Part shown: positions 16,428-24,787 of the stretch, one piece after another
Numbering within the stretch: the stretch's first letter is position 1
How the letters are laid out: every line of letters starts with the position of its first letter
Assembly: GCA_963716095.1 (NCBI GenBank)
Contig: CAVQSV010000016.1
Location: forward strand, 186,001 to 250,000
Length of the DNA stretch: 64,000 bases
From: Sva-07 sp963716095
Lineage (GTDB): Bacteria > Actinomycetota > Acidimicrobiia > Acidimicrobiales > Ilumatobacteraceae
Reading direction: 5' to 3'
Notes under the pieces: generated by a model
The model's database searches: none
Told to the model about the DNA's origin: nothing
Seen by the model: the letters and a program-made list of their open reading frames with translations, nothing else
Position numbers and translations under genes: made by a program

Positions 16428-17033
16428 TCAGCCTCGGAGGTCGCCGAGCAGTTCGGCGTGTGTCGAGTCGGACAACTCGATCGCTTCCAGGTAGTCCGGG
16501 TGCTCGATCTCGACGCGAACGGGCCCCGCTGCGAACGACTCGACCTGCTCCGGGCTGAGCTCGAAGCGGATGTAGTGCACGGCGGCGGTGGCCTCTTCAC
16601 GAGTGAGTTGACCGGCGTGGGCCTCCTCGGTGATCGACGGCACCCGGTCGCCGTTGGGCAGCACCACCACGAACGAGCGCTCGATGCCGACCAACTTGGG
16701 CAACCACTCGCGCATCTGGTCGTCGCTGGTGAGTTCGAGGAAGACGGTGGCGGTCAGTTGGCCGGGCTCGGGAATCATCGGGTTGTAGGTGTCGAGTTCG
16801 ACCTGGATCTCTGCGTCGGTCGTCAACTTCTCGACGCGGGCCATCTCCTGGATCTGCAGGAGCATGGTGTCGCGGTTCTCGAACATCATCGTGATGATCG
16901 TGCCGAACGAGAGTCGGCGCCGCCGCTTGGTCTCCATCACCTTCGCTCGGAACTCGTCGCGTCCACGTTCGTAGGCGCGGACGTCGGCGATGTCGGCGAT
17001 GGTCAGTTTGCGGCTGGCGGTCTGGGGGGACAT
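16428..17033 (-). CDS. DUF3501 family protein
   Basis: A 201-residue soluble protein matching DUF3501: KLTIADIADVRAYERGRDEFR at the N-terminus, then RRRRLSFGTIITMMFENRDTMLLQIQEMARVEKL, and a C-terminal region with several Glu-rich strands. The biochemical role is not known. In many bacteria it is found with rubrerythrin and an HdrD/GlpC-like Fe-S protein, as here, so it probably belongs to the same oxidative-stress or electron-transfer module. The gene lies downstream of the Fe-S protein gene, separated by 57 bases that hold a 21-base perfect palindrome. Confidence 0.82.
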   Translation of the reverse strand: MSPQTASRKLTIADIADVRAYERGRDEFRAKVMETKRRRRLSFGTIITMMFENRDTMLLQIQEMARVEKLTTDAEIQVELDTYNPMIPEPGQLTATVFLELTSDDQMREWLPKLVGIERSFVVVLPNGDRVPSITEEAHAGQLTREEATAAVHYIRFELSPEQVESFAAGPVRVEIEHPDYLEAIELSDSTHAELLGDLRG

Positions 17034-17055
17034 GACAACTCCTCGTGGGTCGATG

Positions 17056-17088
17056 CGGTGACGCCGGTGCCAGGCACCGGCGCAACCG
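17056..17088. repeat. 33-base palindrome after the Fe-S protein gene
   Basis: Core arms CGCCGGTGCC (17062-17071) and GGCACCGGCG (17073-17082) are perfect around a single A at 17072; 14 of 16 positions pair in the full 33 bases. It begins 3 bases beyond the stop of the Fe-S protein gene (minus strand). The inner GGTGCC-N-GGCACC resembles the GGTGTC-N-GACACC palindromes at 26218, 36737 and 50823. It may act as a terminator or transcript-stabilising hairpin before the DUF3501 gene. Confidence 0.7.
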
Positions 17089-17090
17089 GT

Positions 17091-18395
17091 TCAGGGTTCT
17101 TCGGCGATGCCGTAGGCACGGGCCATCACCTGCAACGGATGCTGCGGTGTGCGGCCGGTCTGCTCGATGATGGCGGTGTTGGCCAGGTGACAATCACCGG
17201 CGACCACATCGCCACCGGCCTTGTCGATCTGTGCGCCGAGCTTCTCGGCGATCGGCACCGAGATGTCTTCGTTCCCGGCTCGGAAACCCCACATGCCGTC
17301 GATGCCGGAACACTGCTGCACGAGCTTGACCTTCGCGCCGGTGAGCTTCATCAGGTCGCGGCTCTTGAAGCCGATGTTCTGGGCACGCAGGTGGCAGGGG
17401 GTGTGGTACGTGATCGACTCGACGGTCTCACCGGCGAACTCGGTGTCGAGCACGGTGTCGTCGGCCTTGTGCACCTTCATCAGGTACTCAGCGGCGTCAT
17501 AGGTGTGCTCGGCCACCAGTTCGGCGTCCGGCCCACCGACGTAGTCGACGTAGTCCTTCTTGATGATGTAGCTGCACGTGGGCTGCGGCACGACGATGTC
17601 GGTCCCCGAACGCACTTCGGCGGCAAGGGTCTTGATGTTCTTCTCCGCAACCTTGGTGAACTCCTCGACGTCGCCCGAGTGCAACCACGGCGCACCACAG
17701 CAACCGGCATCGGTGTTGTTGCACTCGATCCCGTTGCGTTCGTAGACCTTCACGAGGTCCTTGCCGATGTCGGTCTCCTGGTACTCGACGAGACAGGTCG
17801 GGAACACGGTGACCTTGCCCTGGCGTTTGGTGAGGCTGATCTTCGGGCGCTTCTTGAACCAGGTGGAGAATCGCTGCTTGGCGTAGGGCGGCAGCAGACG
17901 CACCGGGGACACGCCGGTCACCTTGGCGACCGCTTTGCGGATCCCGGATCCGGGTTCGGCGTTGACGATCTTGTTGGCGACGGGCCCGGTCGTGGTGGCG
18001 AGCGTGCCGAGCAGGTCGGTGCGGCCCATCATCTGGGTGGTGGCCTTGTCACGGGCGGACTTGAGGCCGTTGGCGTACTGCATGGCGTCGGCGCGCAGCA
18101 TCAGCCTCGGGAAGTCGAGGTTCCACTCGTGCAGCTCGGGGATGTACGGGCAGTTGATGTAGCAGAGCTTGCACTGGAAGCACTCGTCGACGACCTGGTC
18201 CTGTTCGGCGGGCGTGAGCCGGCCGGCGTCTTGATCGTCGTGCTTGTCGATCATCTCGAACAGCGTCGGAAACGACGTGCAGAACTTGAAACAGAGCCGG
18301 CAGCCATGGCACAGGTCGTAGACCCGTGTCAGCTCCTCCCGAACGTCTGCCTCGTCGAAATAGACGGGATCCTTCGGGTCATACGTCGTCGTCAT
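17091..18395 (-). CDS. HdrD/GlpC-like iron-sulfur (heterodisulfide-reductase-related) protein
   Basis: A 434-residue protein with two [4Fe-4S] ferredoxin motifs near the N-terminus, CHGCRLCFKFC (residues 29-39) and CFQCKLCYINCP (about 72-83), and two CCG-type domains in the C-terminal half (DAGCCGAPWLHSGD; TPCHLRAQNIG), the arrangement of GlpC/HdrD electron-transfer subunits. A partner flavoprotein is not next to it. It sits between rubrerythrin and DUF3501, a combination known from peroxide-defence modules, so it probably feeds electrons to rubrerythrin or related enzymes; that is inference. The start MTTTYDPKDP at 18395 fits; the frame is open upstream without a better start. Confidence 0.85.
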   Translation of the reverse strand: MTTTYDPKDPVYFDEADVREELTRVYDLCHGCRLCFKFCTSFPTLFEMIDKHDDQDAGRLTPAEQDQVVDECFQCKLCYINCPYIPELHEWNLDFPRLMLRADAMQYANGLKSARDKATTQMMGRTDLLGTLATTTGPVANKIVNAEPGSGIRKAVAKVTGVSPVRLLPPYAKQRFSTWFKKRPKISLTKRQGKVTVFPTCLVEYQETDIGKDLVKVYERNGIECNNTDAGCCGAPWLHSGDVEEFTKVAEKNIKTLAAEVRSGTDIVVPQPTCSYIIKKDYVDYVGGPDAELVAEHTYDAAEYLMKVHKADDTVLDTEFAGETVESITYHTPCHLRAQNIGFKSRDLMKLTGAKVKLVQQCSGIDGMWGFRAGNEDISVPIAEKLGAQIDKAGGDVVAGDCHLANTAIIEQTGRTPQHPLQVMARAYGIAEEP

Positions 18396-18464
18396 ACAAA
18401 CAGTCTTCCCGCGACAGGCGCACACCGACAAGCGTGTGCGATTCGGCTGGTCTGATGCGCTCGC

Positions 18465-18493
18465 GTGGAGGGGCCGCGACGCGACCCCTCCAC
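18465..18493. terminator. hairpin downstream of rubrerythrin
   Basis: Arms GTGGAGGGG (18465-18473) and CCCCTCCAC (18485-18493) with an 11-base loop. It lies 52 bases beyond the rubrerythrin stop on the minus strand and 70 bases before the Fe-S protein start, so it can separate or attenuate the two transcripts. Confidence 0.6.
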
Positions 18494-18544
18494 CATCGAG
18501 CGGAGCGAAGCGAGTGAGATCCACACGCTTCGCGATTCGACACG

Positions 18545-18964
18545 TCAGCTCAGGGCTTCGAGACCCTGGGTGAAGCGGCCGGCGTGGCTCTTCTCGGCGC
18601 GGGCGAGGGTTTCGAACCAGTCGGCGATCTCGTCGAAGCCTTCGTCACGTGCGGTCTTCGCGAAGCCGGGGTACATCTGGGTGTACTCGTAGGTCTCGCC
18701 GGCAATCGATGCCTTGAAGTTCTCCTCGGTGTCGCCGATGGGCTCGCCGGAAGCGGGGTCGCCGACTTCGGCGAGGTACTCGAGGTGACCGTGTGCGTGG
18801 CCGGTCTCGCCTTCGGCGACGGAGCGGAACAGCGCCGCCGAGTCGGGGTAGCCCTCGATGTCGGCCTTCTGGGCGAACCAGAGGTAGCGGCGGTTGGCCT
18901 GGCTCTCGCCGGCGAACGCCTCCTTCAGGTTCTCGTGGGTCTTGGTGCCGTTGAGGTCAGCCAT
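18545..18964 (-). CDS. rubrerythrin (diiron domain only)
   Basis: A 139-residue diiron rubrerythrin that reduces hydrogen peroxide. The ferritin-like four-helix motif is clear: KEAFAGESQANRRYLWFAQKA and FRSVAEGETGHAHGHLEYL in the first half, and IAGETYEYTQMYPGFAKTARDEGF and FETLARAEKSHAGRF in the second, supplying the E/E-x-x-H iron ligands. The C-terminal rubredoxin domain of classical rubrerythrins is absent, so it needs a separate electron donor, for which the adjacent Fe-S protein is a candidate. The ATG overlaps the stop of the Fur/PerR gene by 8 bases, so expression is coupled to that regulator. Confidence 0.93.
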   Translation of the reverse strand: MADLNGTKTHENLKEAFAGESQANRRYLWFAQKADIEGYPDSAALFRSVAEGETGHAHGHLEYLAEVGDPASGEPIGDTEENFKASIAGETYEYTQMYPGFAKTARDEGFDEIADWFETLARAEKSHAGRFTQGLEALS

Positions 18965-19433
18965 GTGGGTGCTCCTTGTTGGGGTTGTTGGATGTGTTGG
19001 TTGAGAGGTCGACACCGGAACAGGTGGTGCAGGTGCCGTGGAAGACGATCGAGGCCGACCGCACGGTGAAGTGATCGCCGGCGTCGGCGACGAGGTGCTC
19101 CGAACCGTCGACATACAGGTCGATGATCGATCCGCACCGCTCGCAGATGCCGTGGTGGTGCTCGTCGACATTCGGGTCGAAGCGGGTGGCACCGGAGCCG
19201 AGGGTGACCGACTGCAGTTCGCCCATCTCGACGAGGTCGGTGAGCGTGGTGTAGACGGTGCGCAAGGAGATGCCGGGCATCTGCTCACTGGCTCGGGCGT
19301 ACAGCCCGTCGGCTGTGGGATGACTGGCGTTGTCCTCGAGCAAGGTGAACAGGAGCTGGCGCTGCGGCGTGACTTTGAGCCCCCTGGCCCGGAAGGCCTC
19401 GGCGAGCTCGGTGGGCGACTTCACGGGCGACAT
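18957..19433 (-). CDS. Fur/PerR-family metalloregulator
   Basis: A 158-residue Fur-family repressor. The winged-helix region shows GLKVTPQRQLLFTLLE, HPTADGLYARASEQMPGISLRTVYTTLTDLVEMGEL, and the dimerisation domain has HHHGICERCGSIIDLY plus a second CxxC pair (CTTC), which form the structural zinc site. Its location immediately upstream of and overlapping rubrerythrin fits PerR, which represses peroxide-defence genes until its iron-bound form is oxidised. An inverted repeat at 19437-19455 just upstream of its ATG is the likely autoregulatory operator. Confidence 0.9.
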   Translation of the reverse strand: MSPVKSPTELAEAFRARGLKVTPQRQLLFTLLEDNASHPTADGLYARASEQMPGISLRTVYTTLTDLVEMGELQSVTLGSGATRFDPNVDEHHHGICERCGSIIDLYVDGSEHLVADAGDHFTVRSASIVFHGTCTTCSGVDLSTNTSNNPNKEHPHG

Positions 19434-19436
19434 GTT

Positions 19437-19472
19437 ATCTGCACATCATGCAGATCAGCACGCCATGCAGAT
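19437..19472. promoter_or_regulatory. candidate Fur/PerR operator
   Basis: The inverted repeat ATCTGCA (19437-19443) / TGCAGAT (19449-19455) with a 5-base spacer lies 3-22 bases upstream of the Fur/PerR ATG. A third TGCAGAT follows at 19466-19472, exactly 17 bases after the second one, so two overlapping half-site arrangements are possible. The 172-base gap is divergent with glpD, so the site could affect both directions. The assignment to the adjacent regulator is inference. Confidence 0.55.
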
Positions 19473-19605
19473 TGGGACCTTCTCCCCTGGTCGTCCCGGT
19501 TCTCACCTCGCTCCCGGGTCCGACACCGTCGTTCGCGTTGCATTCCGGGCGACCCGCCCCACCCGAAGTGTCACCCAAACCCGGTATCTCGTAGTCTCCG
19601 GTGCG

Positions 19606-21312
19606 ATGTCGGGACCGAAGCGGCCATTCGAACGTGGCGAGATGCTCGACGCATTGCGCGCCACCACGCCCGACGACCCGTTCGACGTCGTGGTGATCGG
19701 CGGGGGCATCACCGGCGTCGGCGTCGCACTCGATGCCGCCGCACGGGGCCTGCGGACCGCCCTCGTCGAGCGCGACGACTTCGCCAGCGGTACGTCGTCC
19801 AAGAGCTCGAAGATGGTCCACGGTGGCCTCCGTTACCTCCAGAACGGCGACGTCCGGCTCGTCTACGAGGCGCTGCGTGAGCGACGTCGATTGATGAAGA
19901 ACGCGCCGCATCTGGTGGAGATCCTGCCGTTCATGATTCCGATCCTCACCAAGGACGGTGTCGTGTCGAAGAAGGTTGCCAAGGCGCTCGGCTCCGCGAT
20001 GTGGATGTACGACCTCACCGGCGGCTGGCGGATCGGCAAGCTCCACCGACGGGTGTCGGCCGAGCAGGCCGCAGCACACTTCCCCACCACCCATCTCGAC
20101 AAGCTCAGCGCCGGATACCTCTACTTCGACGCTGCCGCCGACGATGCCCGCCTCGCCCTCACGATTGCCCGCACCGCCGCCGAGCACGGTGCGGTCGTGG
20201 CGAATCGCTGTGCCGTGGTCGACATCACGCTCGACGGAGCCGGCCGAGCCAACGGTGTCACCCTGAGCGCCGACGGCGACACCTTCCAGGTCGCTGCACG
20301 TTGCGTGGTGAACGCCGCCGGCGTCTGGGCCGACGAGGTCCGCGCACTCGACGAGGCCGAGCACCCGGACTCGATCCGCCCGGCCAAGGGCGTCCACATC
20401 ACCGTGCCGTGGGACAAGATTCGCGTCGACATCGCCGTGATCATCCCGGTACGGGCGGACAAGCGCAGCCTGTTCCTCGTGCCGTGGGGCCCGCGCGCCG
20501 ACGGCACGTTCGATCACGTGTACATCGGCACCACCGACACCGACTACGACGGCCCGCTCGACGACCCACAGTGCACCGCCGACGACATCGACTATGTCCT
20601 CACGGCGTTGAATCAGGCGCTCGATCCGAGCATCACCGAACGGGTCACAGCAGACGACATCACCGGCGTCTGGGCAGGGCTGCGCCCGCTCGTGAAGACC
20701 GCGCCGGACAGCGGCCCGAGTTCGAAGACCGCCGATCTCTCCCGCCAGCACCAGGTCGCCGTGAGCGACACCGGCGTGGTGCGAATCAACGGCGGCAAGC
20801 TCACCACCTACCGCGAGATGGCCGAGGACACCGTCGATGTCGTCGCCGAGCAGCTGAACGCACCTCGACGCCAGCGCCGCTCGGCCACCCGCCGGCTCGA
20901 GGTGCTCGGAGCGGGCCGCGTCACCACGGCCGAACCGGGCACCGCCGACCATCACCTCGCGCATCGGTACGGCACGTTGGCCGACGAGCTCCGAGCGCTC
21001 GTCGCCTTCCGACCGGACCTCGGCGACCCACTCGTGCCCGGCCAGCCGTACCTGCGCGCCGAAGCCGTCTACGCCGTACGGCACGAGATGGCGACCACCC
21101 TCGACGACGTCCTCTCCCGGCGGACCCGAGCTCACCTGTTCGACCGACGTGCCAGCCTCGATGCCGCACCTGCGGTCGCCGAGCTCATCGCCGACGAACT
21201 CGGATGGTCGCCCGACGAAACCGCCCGGCAACTCGACGCCTACCGGCGCGTGTGCGAGACCGAACAGAACGCAGGAGTCGAACATGCCCACGTCGCCAAC
21301 ACCACCGATTGA
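19606..21312 (+). CDS. glpD: glycerol-3-phosphate dehydrogenase, FAD-dependent
   Basis: A 568-residue membrane-associated flavoenzyme that oxidises glycerol 3-phosphate to dihydroxyacetone phosphate and passes electrons to quinone. The FAD-binding VVVIGGGITGVGVALDAAARG is near the N-terminus, followed by DFASGTSSKSSKMVHGGLRYL, and later GLRPLVK and INGGKLTTYREMAEDTV, all typical of GlpD. Length is normal. The ATG at 19606 places the Rossmann motif 25-30 residues in, as usual. It is the first gene of an overlapping plus-strand operon (29-base overlap with the next gene) that continues with an AGPS-like enzyme, a membrane protein and an FGGY kinase. Confidence 0.94.
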   Translation: MSGPKRPFERGEMLDALRATTPDDPFDVVVIGGGITGVGVALDAAARGLRTALVERDDFASGTSSKSSKMVHGGLRYLQNGDVRLVYEALRERRRLMKNAPHLVEILPFMIPILTKDGVVSKKVAKALGSAMWMYDLTGGWRIGKLHRRVSAEQAAAHFPTTHLDKLSAGYLYFDAAADDARLALTIARTAAEHGAVVANRCAVVDITLDGAGRANGVTLSADGDTFQVAARCVVNAAGVWADEVRALDEAEHPDSIRPAKGVHITVPWDKIRVDIAVIIPVRADKRSLFLVPWGPRADGTFDHVYIGTTDTDYDGPLDDPQCTADDIDYVLTALNQALDPSITERVTADDITGVWAGLRPLVKTAPDSGPSSKTADLSRQHQVAVSDTGVVRINGGKLTTYREMAEDTVDVVAEQLNAPRRQRRSATRRLEVLGAGRVTTAEPGTADHHLAHRYGTLADELRALVAFRPDLGDPLVPGQPYLRAEAVYAVRHEMATTLDDVLSRRTRAHLFDRRASLDAAPAVAELIADELGWSPDETARQLDAYRRVCETEQNAGVEHAHVANTTD

Positions 21313-22789
21313 ACTCCTCGGCAGCGGCACCCGCCTCGCCGGAGCCGGCATCGAGGTGCCCGAGGAGGCCGTCGCTGCACTCTCGTCGATCTGCGAAACG
21401 ATCGAGGCGAGCCATGCAACCGACGACTCCGTGGACCCCGTTGCCGAGGCGAGCCGTGACTGGTGGCCGCTCGGGCTCCACTGGGCGCTCGCCGGACAGG
21501 TGCCACGCATGGCCGACGTCGTGGTGCGACCGACAACGACCGACGAGGTCGTGCGTGTCGTTCAGGTGTGCAACAACGCCCGGCTCCCGCTCACCGTCAC
21601 CGGCGGCCGCAGCGGCGTCTGCGGAGCGGCCGCCCCGATCTTCGGCGGTGTCGTACTCGACGCCACCGCATTGGCGGGCGTGGTTGCCGTCGACGCCACC
21701 TCGGGCATCGTCGAGGTGCTCCCGGGCACGTTCGGACCCGACCTCGAAGACGAACTCAGCGACACCCACGGGTTGTCGGTCGGCCACTTCCCGCAGAGCT
21801 TCGACATCGCGACGGTCGGCGGGTGGGTCGCATCCCGCGGCGCCGGGCAGTACTCGACTCGCTACGGCAAGATCGAAGACATCGTCGTCGGCCTCGAAGC
21901 CGTCCTCGCCGACGGCACGGTGATCCGCACGGGTGGCGCTCCGGCGGCCGCGGCCGGGCCCGATCTCACGCAACTGCTCGTCGGTTCCGAAGGCACGCTC
22001 GCCGTGATCACCAGGGTGTGGCTCAGAACGCACCCGGTGCCCACCCACGAACGGCGAGCGGCGTTCGCGTTCGCCTCCTTCTCAGCCGGTGTCGAGGCGT
22101 GTCGGAAGATCCTGCAGGCCGGCGCCACACCCGCCGTGCTGCGCCTCTACGACGCTGCCGAATCGAAGCGGGGCCAGGGCGGCGACGGCACACAGTGCAT
22201 GCTGCTGGTCCTCGACGAAGGCCACGTCGACCTCGTCGATGCAACGATGGCGATCGTCGACCACTGCTGTCTCGCGAACGGTGCGGATGCGGCGGACCAC
22301 GCGCTCGTCGAGGCGTGGATGGGCCATCGCAACGACACCTCTGCACTGCAGAGCCTCACCCGCAAGGGATTTGTCGTCGACACCATGGAGATCGCCGCAC
22401 CATGGTCGAAGCTCGATGCACTGTTCGATGACGTCCGTGCGGCGATGTTGGACGTGCCGCATGCTCGCGCCGCCACATGCCACTTGTCGCACAGCTACCC
22501 CGACGGCGCGTGCCTCTACTTCACGTTCGCGGCCACTCCCCCACCGGACGAGGTCGAGTCCACCTACGTGGCGCTCTGGGACGCAGGCCAGCGAGCGGTA
22601 CTCGCGGCAGGCGGCAACCTGTCACATCATCACGGCGTCGGGCTCAATCGTGGGCGCTTCATGGCCGAGGCGCTCGGCCCGGCCCACCAGGTGATCATCG
22701 CACTCAAGTCCGCGCTCGACCCGAACGGGATCATGAATCCCGGCAAGTTGGGTCTGCCGACGCCGTTCGGCGAGGTTGCGTGGCCATGA
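21284..22789 (+). CDS. FAD-binding alkyldihydroxyacetonephosphate synthase-like protein
   Basis: A 501-residue VAO/PCMH-fold flavoenzyme. FAD contacts are visible in PLTVTGGRSGVCGAAAPIFGG and FDIATVGGWVASRGAGQYSTRYGKIEDIVVG, and the C-terminal LSHHHGVGLNRGRFM matches the catalytic His region (HHHG) of alkyl-DHAP synthase (AGPS), which exchanges the acyl group of acyl-DHAP for a fatty alcohol to start ether lipids. AGPS-like genes beside glpD are known in actinobacteria. Whether this one makes ether lipid or oxidises another substrate is not proved. The start at 21284, preceded by GCAGGAG, overlaps glpD by 29 bases; the stop overlaps the next gene (ATGA). Confidence 0.8.
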   Translation: MPTSPTPPIELLGSGTRLAGAGIEVPEEAVAALSSICETIEASHATDDSVDPVAEASRDWWPLGLHWALAGQVPRMADVVVRPTTTDEVVRVVQVCNNARLPLTVTGGRSGVCGAAAPIFGGVVLDATALAGVVAVDATSGIVEVLPGTFGPDLEDELSDTHGLSVGHFPQSFDIATVGGWVASRGAGQYSTRYGKIEDIVVGLEAVLADGTVIRTGGAPAAAAGPDLTQLLVGSEGTLAVITRVWLRTHPVPTHERRAAFAFASFSAGVEACRKILQAGATPAVLRLYDAAESKRGQGGDGTQCMLLVLDEGHVDLVDATMAIVDHCCLANGADAADHALVEAWMGHRNDTSALQSLTRKGFVVDTMEIAAPWSKLDALFDDVRAAMLDVPHARAATCHLSHSYPDGACLYFTFAATPPPDEVESTYVALWDAGQRAVLAAGGNLSHHHGVGLNRGRFMAEALGPAHQVIIALKSALDPNGIMNPGKLGLPTPFGEVAWP

Positions 22790-23223
22790 GTGCGAGCGCC
22801 GCCTCCGGACGCTGGGACGTCGACGCGGTTCGAGCCGGCATCGGCGTGTGCCTGATCCTCGCGATCCCGCTCACACTCGTCGCTGCGTTCGTCGACTCCG
22901 ACTCATCCGGCCTGAACGCACTCTTCTTCTTCGGCGCGATGTTCGGCTTCGTTCTCGGCGGTGGCTGCGCCGCGTGGGTCCAACGGCGGGGCACACCGAT
23001 GTCGCACGGGGTGCTCACCACGATCGTCGCCTATCTCGGCGCGCAGAGCGTCTTCATCGTGATCCGGCTGGTTCGCGGCGAGAGCGTGAACTGGTTCGGT
23101 GTCTTCTTCACGCTGTCGTTGGTCACGCTCGCTGGACTGTTCGGTGGGATCCTCGGCAGTCAACTGCAGTCGCGCGGGTTCGTTCCGTCGAGCCAGCGCG
23201 CCGAGCCCCGGGGGCAGTCATGA
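22786..23223 (+). CDS. four-helix membrane protein in the glpD operon
   Basis: A 145-residue protein with hydrophobic segments at about residues 17-37, 44-64, 75-95 and 103-125, so four membrane helices, and a short basic tail. No family is recognised with confidence. Its start (ATGA) overlaps the AGPS-like stop and its own stop overlaps the FGGY kinase start in the same way, so it is embedded in one translational unit. Position suggests a role in lipid precursor or polyol transport or in anchoring the pathway, but nothing in the sequence shows this. Confidence 0.7.
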   Translation: MSASAASGRWDVDAVRAGIGVCLILAIPLTLVAAFVDSDSSGLNALFFFGAMFGFVLGGGCAAWVQRRGTPMSHGVLTTIVAYLGAQSVFIVIRLVRGESVNWFGVFFTLSLVTLAGLFGGILGSQLQSRGFVPSSQRAEPRGQS

Positions 23224-24689
23224 GCACGATCCTGGTCATCGACGTCGGCACCACCGGCCTTCGGGCCGCGATCGTCGACGACACGCTCGCCGTGAGGGCG
23301 TTGGAGTATCGGCCGTGCCCGCCCGACACTCCAGCACCCGGCCTCGTCGAATTCGACGGTGCCGAACTGGCTGCGTCACTCCTCGATGCTGCCCGCACCG
23401 TGATCGCTTCGACGACGGAGCCCGTGGCGGCGGTCGGCATCACGAACCAGCGGGCCAGCACCATGGTGTGGGACCGGGCGACGGGCGAACCGGTCGGGCC
23501 GGGCCTCGGGTGGCAGGACCTCCGCACGGTCGGCGAGTGCATCATGGCCAAGATCGAGCACGGGTGGCAGGTCGCACCCAACCAGTCGTCGACGAAGGCC
23601 GGCTGGATCCTCGCGAACACGCCCGACCTCGACGGACGCGACCTGTGCGTCGGCACGATCGACAGCTGGATCGCCTGGACGTTGAGCGAGGGCGGGCTCC
23701 ACGTCAGCGATCAGACCAATGCGTCCGCAACCACGAACGGGCTGCGAGTCGTCGACGGAACCGCCTGGGCGAGCGATCGGTGCGCAGCGTTCGGCGTTCC
23801 CGAGTCGATGCTGCCCACCGTGGTCGATTCCGTCGGTGTGATCGGCAACGCCACGGCGCTGCCCGGGTCACCGCCGATCGCTGCCATCCTCGGCGACCAG
23901 CAGGCTTCGCTCATCGGGCAGAGCTGCGTGAAGCCGGGTCGAGCCAAGATCACCTTCGGCACCGGCGGCATGCTCGACTTGTGCACCGACAACGCCACAC
24001 CGGGCGAGGCGAGCCGGCACAGCGCCGGCACCTACCCGTTGCCGCTGTGGTCGATCGACGGATCGATCACCTGGGGTGTCGAGGCGATCATGCTGTCTGC
24101 GGGCACCAACGTCGACTGGCTCCGAGACGACCTCGGGCTGATCGCCACGAGCGCCGAGAGCCACGACATCGCGTCGATGTGCGACGACACCGACGGCGTC
24201 GTCTACGTGCCGGCGCTGCTCGGGCTCGGCACTCCCAAGTGGGACTACGGTGCCCGCGGCACGTTGCTCGGGATCACCCGCGGCACCGCACGACCCCATG
24301 TCGTTCGAGCCGTGTTGGAGGGCATCGCCCACCGCGGTGCCGACCTGATCGATGCTGCACGAGCCGACAGCGGCGTCGACATCCACACCGTGCGCATCGA
24401 CGGCGGCATGAGCACCAACCCCACGTTCGCCCAGGTGCTGGCCGACGCGGCGAACTGCCCGATCGAGGTGTCGCCCGTTGCCGAGGCAACCACGATCGGC
24501 GCCGCCTTCATGGCCGGGCTCGGCGTCGGGATCTTCTCGGGCCTCGACGACCTCGACGCGCTCTGGAAGCCGGCCCACGTCGTCGAGCCGACCGATCCGT
24601 CAGTGCATGCCCAGCGGCGCGAACGCTGGGCCGATGCGCTCGATCGGGCCGGTGGCTGGCACGCCGATCTCTCCGCGCTCGAGTTCTGA
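23220..24689 (+). CDS. FGGY-family kinase, divergent glycerol-kinase paralogue
   Basis: A 489-residue FGGY carbohydrate kinase with DVGTTGLRAAIVD, WQDLRT, GDQQASLIGQ and the C-terminal IDGGMSTNP motif. Compared with GlpK, the catalytic Asp of GDQQ and Trp of WQD are kept, but the glycerol-contacting Glu after Arg78 is Ala79 (NQRAST instead of NQRET), the PYFSGTK tyrosine segment is replaced by APNQSSTK, and the FVLLN segment becomes GGMLDLC. It is therefore probably active on another polyol or polyol derivative. It is the last gene of the glpD operon (ATGA overlap), so a substrate related to dihydroxyacetone, alkylglycerol or another triose is a reasonable guess. Confidence 0.82.
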   Translation: MSTILVIDVGTTGLRAAIVDDTLAVRALEYRPCPPDTPAPGLVEFDGAELAASLLDAARTVIASTTEPVAAVGITNQRASTMVWDRATGEPVGPGLGWQDLRTVGECIMAKIEHGWQVAPNQSSTKAGWILANTPDLDGRDLCVGTIDSWIAWTLSEGGLHVSDQTNASATTNGLRVVDGTAWASDRCAAFGVPESMLPTVVDSVGVIGNATALPGSPPIAAILGDQQASLIGQSCVKPGRAKITFGTGGMLDLCTDNATPGEASRHSAGTYPLPLWSIDGSITWGVEAIMLSAGTNVDWLRDDLGLIATSAESHDIASMCDDTDGVVYVPALLGLGTPKWDYGARGTLLGITRGTARPHVVRAVLEGIAHRGADLIDAARADSGVDIHTVRIDGGMSTNPTFAQVLADAANCPIEVSPVAEATTIGAAFMAGLGVGIFSGLDDLDALWKPAHVVEPTDPSVHAQRRERWADALDRAGGWHADLSALEF

Positions 24690-24787
24690 GCGATCACCTG
24701 ATGAGCACTGCTCGGACCCTAGAATTGCTCCGACGCCCTCCCAGCGGGAAGGCTGTCGTACGCATGACCCCGAAAGGACACTCCCCC

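Noticed and set aside
16458..18455. 665-codon open frame on the plus strand opposite DUF3501 and the Fe-S gene
   Set aside because: Spans two real genes and an intergenic palindrome; no domain content.
19435..21510. 691-codon open frame on the minus strand opposite glpD
   Set aside because: Antisense artefact of codon bias; glpD has all expected motifs.
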